Source: Physocladia obscura (taxonomy: Eukaryota > Chytridiomycota > Chytridiomycetes > Chytridiales > Chytriomycetaceae). Taken from it: 11,775 nucleotides of DNA. The stretch lies in assembly GCA_027596945.1 (NCBI GenBank), contig JADGJH010000773.1, positions 1 to 11,775 of the forward strand, given 5' to 3'. Shown here piece after piece: positions 9,229-11,775 of this stretch. Both the position numbers and the translations under genes were made by a program. A model generated the notes under the pieces. That model ran no database searches. It was not told the origin of the DNA and saw only the letters and a program-made list of their open reading frames with translations. The stretch's first letter is position 1. Each line of letters starts with the position of its first letter.

Positions 9229-11551
9229 ATGCATTGGGTGCATGGCGTGGAAGTTTATGTTCGCCGTCCGCCAAGCGAAGGTGAAGATCCGCAGGAGTTT
9301 CTTCTAGACCACGGCGATGATTCTCTCAACTTAGACTCTGGTGCTTTGAGTTCCAACGACGAACATCTTTATCGGCTGATTTCTCGTTCACACCCGTTGG
9401 AATTAGATGTGCACGAAGGTGGGAGTCTGCATATTTATGTATGTATGCTTTGCTTTTTATGTTTGTGAATTGGCACTCTTTTGGCCATTACAAAGCACAT
9501 GAAGTAATTATGTTTATGCAGGGGATGTTGAAATTCAAAATGCCCATTAAAGTGCGGCCCGATGCAATGTCGATAACGATATCCATGTTTGGGCAGTCAA
9601 GAACAAGTTGGAGTGAAAAGCTCCAGGTTATTATCCAGCGCAGAACGTTCCTGGAAACCAAGGTTTCTTCGCTTAATTTCAATTTCTTTTCTTACAGGGT
9701 TTATTTTCTGGCAGCTTGTTCTTGTTGAAGATACCGACCCTGTTCCTCCGTCTGACTCTCCAACAATCGGAGTAACTTCTCTTCCGTTTGCAATTTATCA
9801 TACTCCATCGCCATTTCCCATAACGTTTCAATCTCCATCATCGGAAATATCTTATCGAATGGTTTTCAGATTCTACACAAAGCACAAGTCTGCAGGCTCT
9901 GATGTTTTCACTCATATTATCCCTGTAAATGTGATTCCGGCGTGGTCTGGGGCGCCGCCACCTGCTCTTCCAGCGCTTGGAGAGGGGGACAATGGTGTTC
10001 GCGTAGTTGTTGACGTGGATGGGAGTGTTCAAGGCAGCGTGAAAATGTTTGGAACTGGTCACCATCATCACCATCATCACCACAGTCACCATAACTATCA
10101 CCATCATTCTCATCACAGCAATTCTCCGCTTTCTTCACATAACGACAGCCACTCTGCTTTGGCAACTATTAAAGGTAATAACAGCAGTGAAAGCGACGAT
10201 GACTCTGAAAGCGATGAAGGAGAAGATTCAATGCTCTGGCTTCGACCTCGTATTTTGCATGACGGGTCTCAAATACGGTCGAGTCGGTTGATTCCGGACA
10301 CCGAAGTTCCAGGAAGTCCTTTGTTTTCTTCTGCAAACGCTTCAGTCATGTCAGAACGGGAGAATAATTTTCCGCTAAGCTTTGCCACTCCTCTCGTCTC
10401 ACAATCCGGGACAGATTTAAGACGATCCTCATCATTAACAGGGGTTGATACTCTTTTAAATAAGATGGGAATATCGAATTCGCGTAGAAATGACTCAACA
10501 GGAAATTTGAGAAGAAATGTCAGTTTTGCAATGGGTAAAGCGTCTGGAATTGTTCCAATTGTTTTGGAAGAACGCGATAAAAATCTTCCGTTACCATACA
10601 CTATCGAAGACCCACTAGCTGGACATATATCAAGTCAACCTTCCGGATTACATTTTCGCCAACTTTCTCTTGCATCGCTTCAGTCAGTTGATTCAAGCCC
10701 AGTGTATGCGCGAAACGATGAATCACAGTCAGGACATGTGTCAGACGAAGCTCCGGCATATCAAGATATTGGATCTCCGGCAGAAGCTTTCCAAACATCT
10801 TCGTCTGCACCGCCTCTTCCGCCGCTCCTAGAATTGGATCTCGCCATGCAAGCATCCCATAGCAAAGTTCCAAAGTCTTTGAAAGGCAAGTTGTCGTTTA
10901 TTCTGCCAAAATCAAAATCCGCGGATTTTGAGGTACTCCCGCGATCAACGGCCAACGTTACGAGTTCGCCATCGTTGCTGGCAAGGCCTTCTTCAAGAAA
11001 CGGGTTGCATTCGCAAAGGTTCACATTGCTTCCAGCGCCTGTCGTGGACGATGCGCAAAAGCCATACTCGTTTAATTTTCTGCTGCCCAGTACAATTATT
11101 GGACCAAACTCACATATACCTATCACGATTTCATTTGCTGATAATGAGTATCAACCGGAATTTGCGTCTTATATTGAAGTTTCCTTAGTTGCTGATGTAA
11201 AATGCGATGCAATGGGTAAGGTGAAGCACGATATTATGCAGTTGGCAAGTATCAAGGTTAATGTAGATTCTCATAATTTGGAAAAGAAAGTTGTTCTTAC
11301 AGTTCCGAGCTCGAAAGAGCTTGGATACTTTGCTACAGGAATGGTTGCCCCACTAATTGAAGTGACACATAAGGTGTGTGGTCAAAATATCTGAGGAATT
11401 TGTTTTTACAATAACTGCCATAATAAATTTTAATTTCAATTTATTTTAGATGATCTTCCAGTTACACACGCATCAACAAAGGGCATTTGGAATCGGATGG
11501 AAAGAAGTGAACTTGGAACTGGGGTCTGTTTCCATTACAATGTTGCGATGA
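9229..11551 (+). CDS. Large alpha-arrestin-like protein with long disordered His/Ser-rich insert
   Basis: Exons 9229-9438, 9522-9662, 9715-11373 and 11450-11551 (introns 83, 52 and 76 nt, all phase 0) total 2112 nt and encode 703 aa. The N-terminal arrestin fold covers about residues 1-200: beta-rich, with VHEGGSLHIYG, a FGQSRTSWSE strand pair and RTFLETKLVLVED. The C-terminal fold spans about 545-703, including a typical SHIPITISF strand region. Between them lies ~340 residues of low complexity: a His-rich run at 233-251, an acidic Ser/Asp/Glu cluster at 275-289, and basic kinase-type sites (RRSS at 353-356, RRNDS, RRNVS). Fungal alpha-arrestins recruit Rsp5/NEDD4 ubiquitin ligases to plasma-membrane transporters; I found no PPxY or LPxY ligase-binding motif, so that role is only family knowledge. 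The third exon must use the second of two close acceptors (9713-9714), because the first breaks the frame. The 5' end is uncertain. Confidence 0.8.
10060..10116 (+). repeat. CAT/CAC-rich tract encoding 15 His in 19 residues
   Basis: The tract starts with eight consecutive His codons and continues with His broken by Ser, Asn and Tyr (residues 233-251 of the arrestin-like protein). CAC and CAT are mixed, which argues for maintenance of histidine at the protein level rather than recent pure-triplet expansion. Such tracts can bind Zn, Ni or Cu, or act as low-complexity spacers. Confidence 0.85.
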
Positions 11552-11690
11552 TAGCTGCATGCATTAATATTAATCCAAGTTTTATCAGTTATGCTGATTA
11601 TTATAATTTTTTTTTTTTGCTTTCAAATACAAATTAAGTTTTTGGTGATGTCCTTTTACTTGATTTCAGAGTTTTTACAAGCCATGTGAG

Positions 11691-11775
11691 AAAAAAAAAA
11701 AAAAAAAAATTTAAAAAAATAAATTTTAAAATATTTAAATTTAAAAATAATAAAAAAAAATTTAAAAAAAATTAA
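11691..11775. repeat. A/T-only low-complexity end of the window
   Basis: These 85 bp contain no G or C, starting with 19 consecutive A and continuing with A-runs broken by T. It lies beyond the arrestin stop. It looks like an assembly break point or an extreme AT intergenic tract rather than a gene. Confidence 0.85.

Noticed and set aside
9838..10165. Minus-strand frames rich in Met/Val or Asp opposite the arrestin His tract
   Set aside because: They are antisense readings of CAT/CAC repeats inside a coding exon, with no independent support.

Overview
The window is nuclear DNA from a eukaryote, most likely a fungus and possibly an early-diverging (zoosporic) lineage. Genes are split by short AT-rich introns (44-95 nt in the well-supported cases) with GTNNGT-like donors, spacing is tight, and no operon-like ribosome sites are seen. 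The families fit a fungus: an HMT1/ABCB6-type vacuolar ABC transporter with a TMD0, a processive GT2 synthase, a membrane-anchored GH5 glucanase, a Rieske protein of the animal-type RFESD group, and a large alpha-arrestin-like protein. The taxonomic assignment is inference. No tRNA, rRNA, transposon, CRISPR or viral gene was recognised.

Layout. (1) 113-968, minus: unrecognised two-exon gene whose 3' exon is ambiguous. (2) 1114-4165, plus: seven-exon HMT1-like ABC half transporter, 887 aa, head-to-head with gene 1 over a 145-bp gap. (3) 4166-4823: convergent non-coding gap. (4) 4824-6325, minus: two-exon GT2 synthase, 477 aa. (5) 6400 (or 6383)-8145, plus: four- or five-exon GH5 glycosidase with a single N-terminal anchor, divergent from the GT2 over fewer than 80 bp. 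(6) 8242-8888, plus: two-exon Rieske [2Fe-2S] protein, 195 aa, with a mitochondrial-type leader. (7) 9229-11551, plus: four-exon arrestin-fold protein, 703 aa, whose middle is a long disordered insert holding a His-rich run. (8) The window ends in 85 bp made only of A and T, probably a contig edge.

Gene models were assembled by hand by joining open frames at plausible GT/AG sites where both reading frame and family motifs continue. All five recognised genes join without a frame break, and their spliced lengths are exact multiples of three. The most suggestive system is the divergent GT2/GH5 pair: a membrane polysaccharide synthase beside a membrane-tethered beta-glycan hydrolase, resembling the synthase-plus-hydrolase logic of bacterial cellulose operons. 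The ABC transporter and the His-rich arrestin could both relate to metal handling, but that link is speculative.
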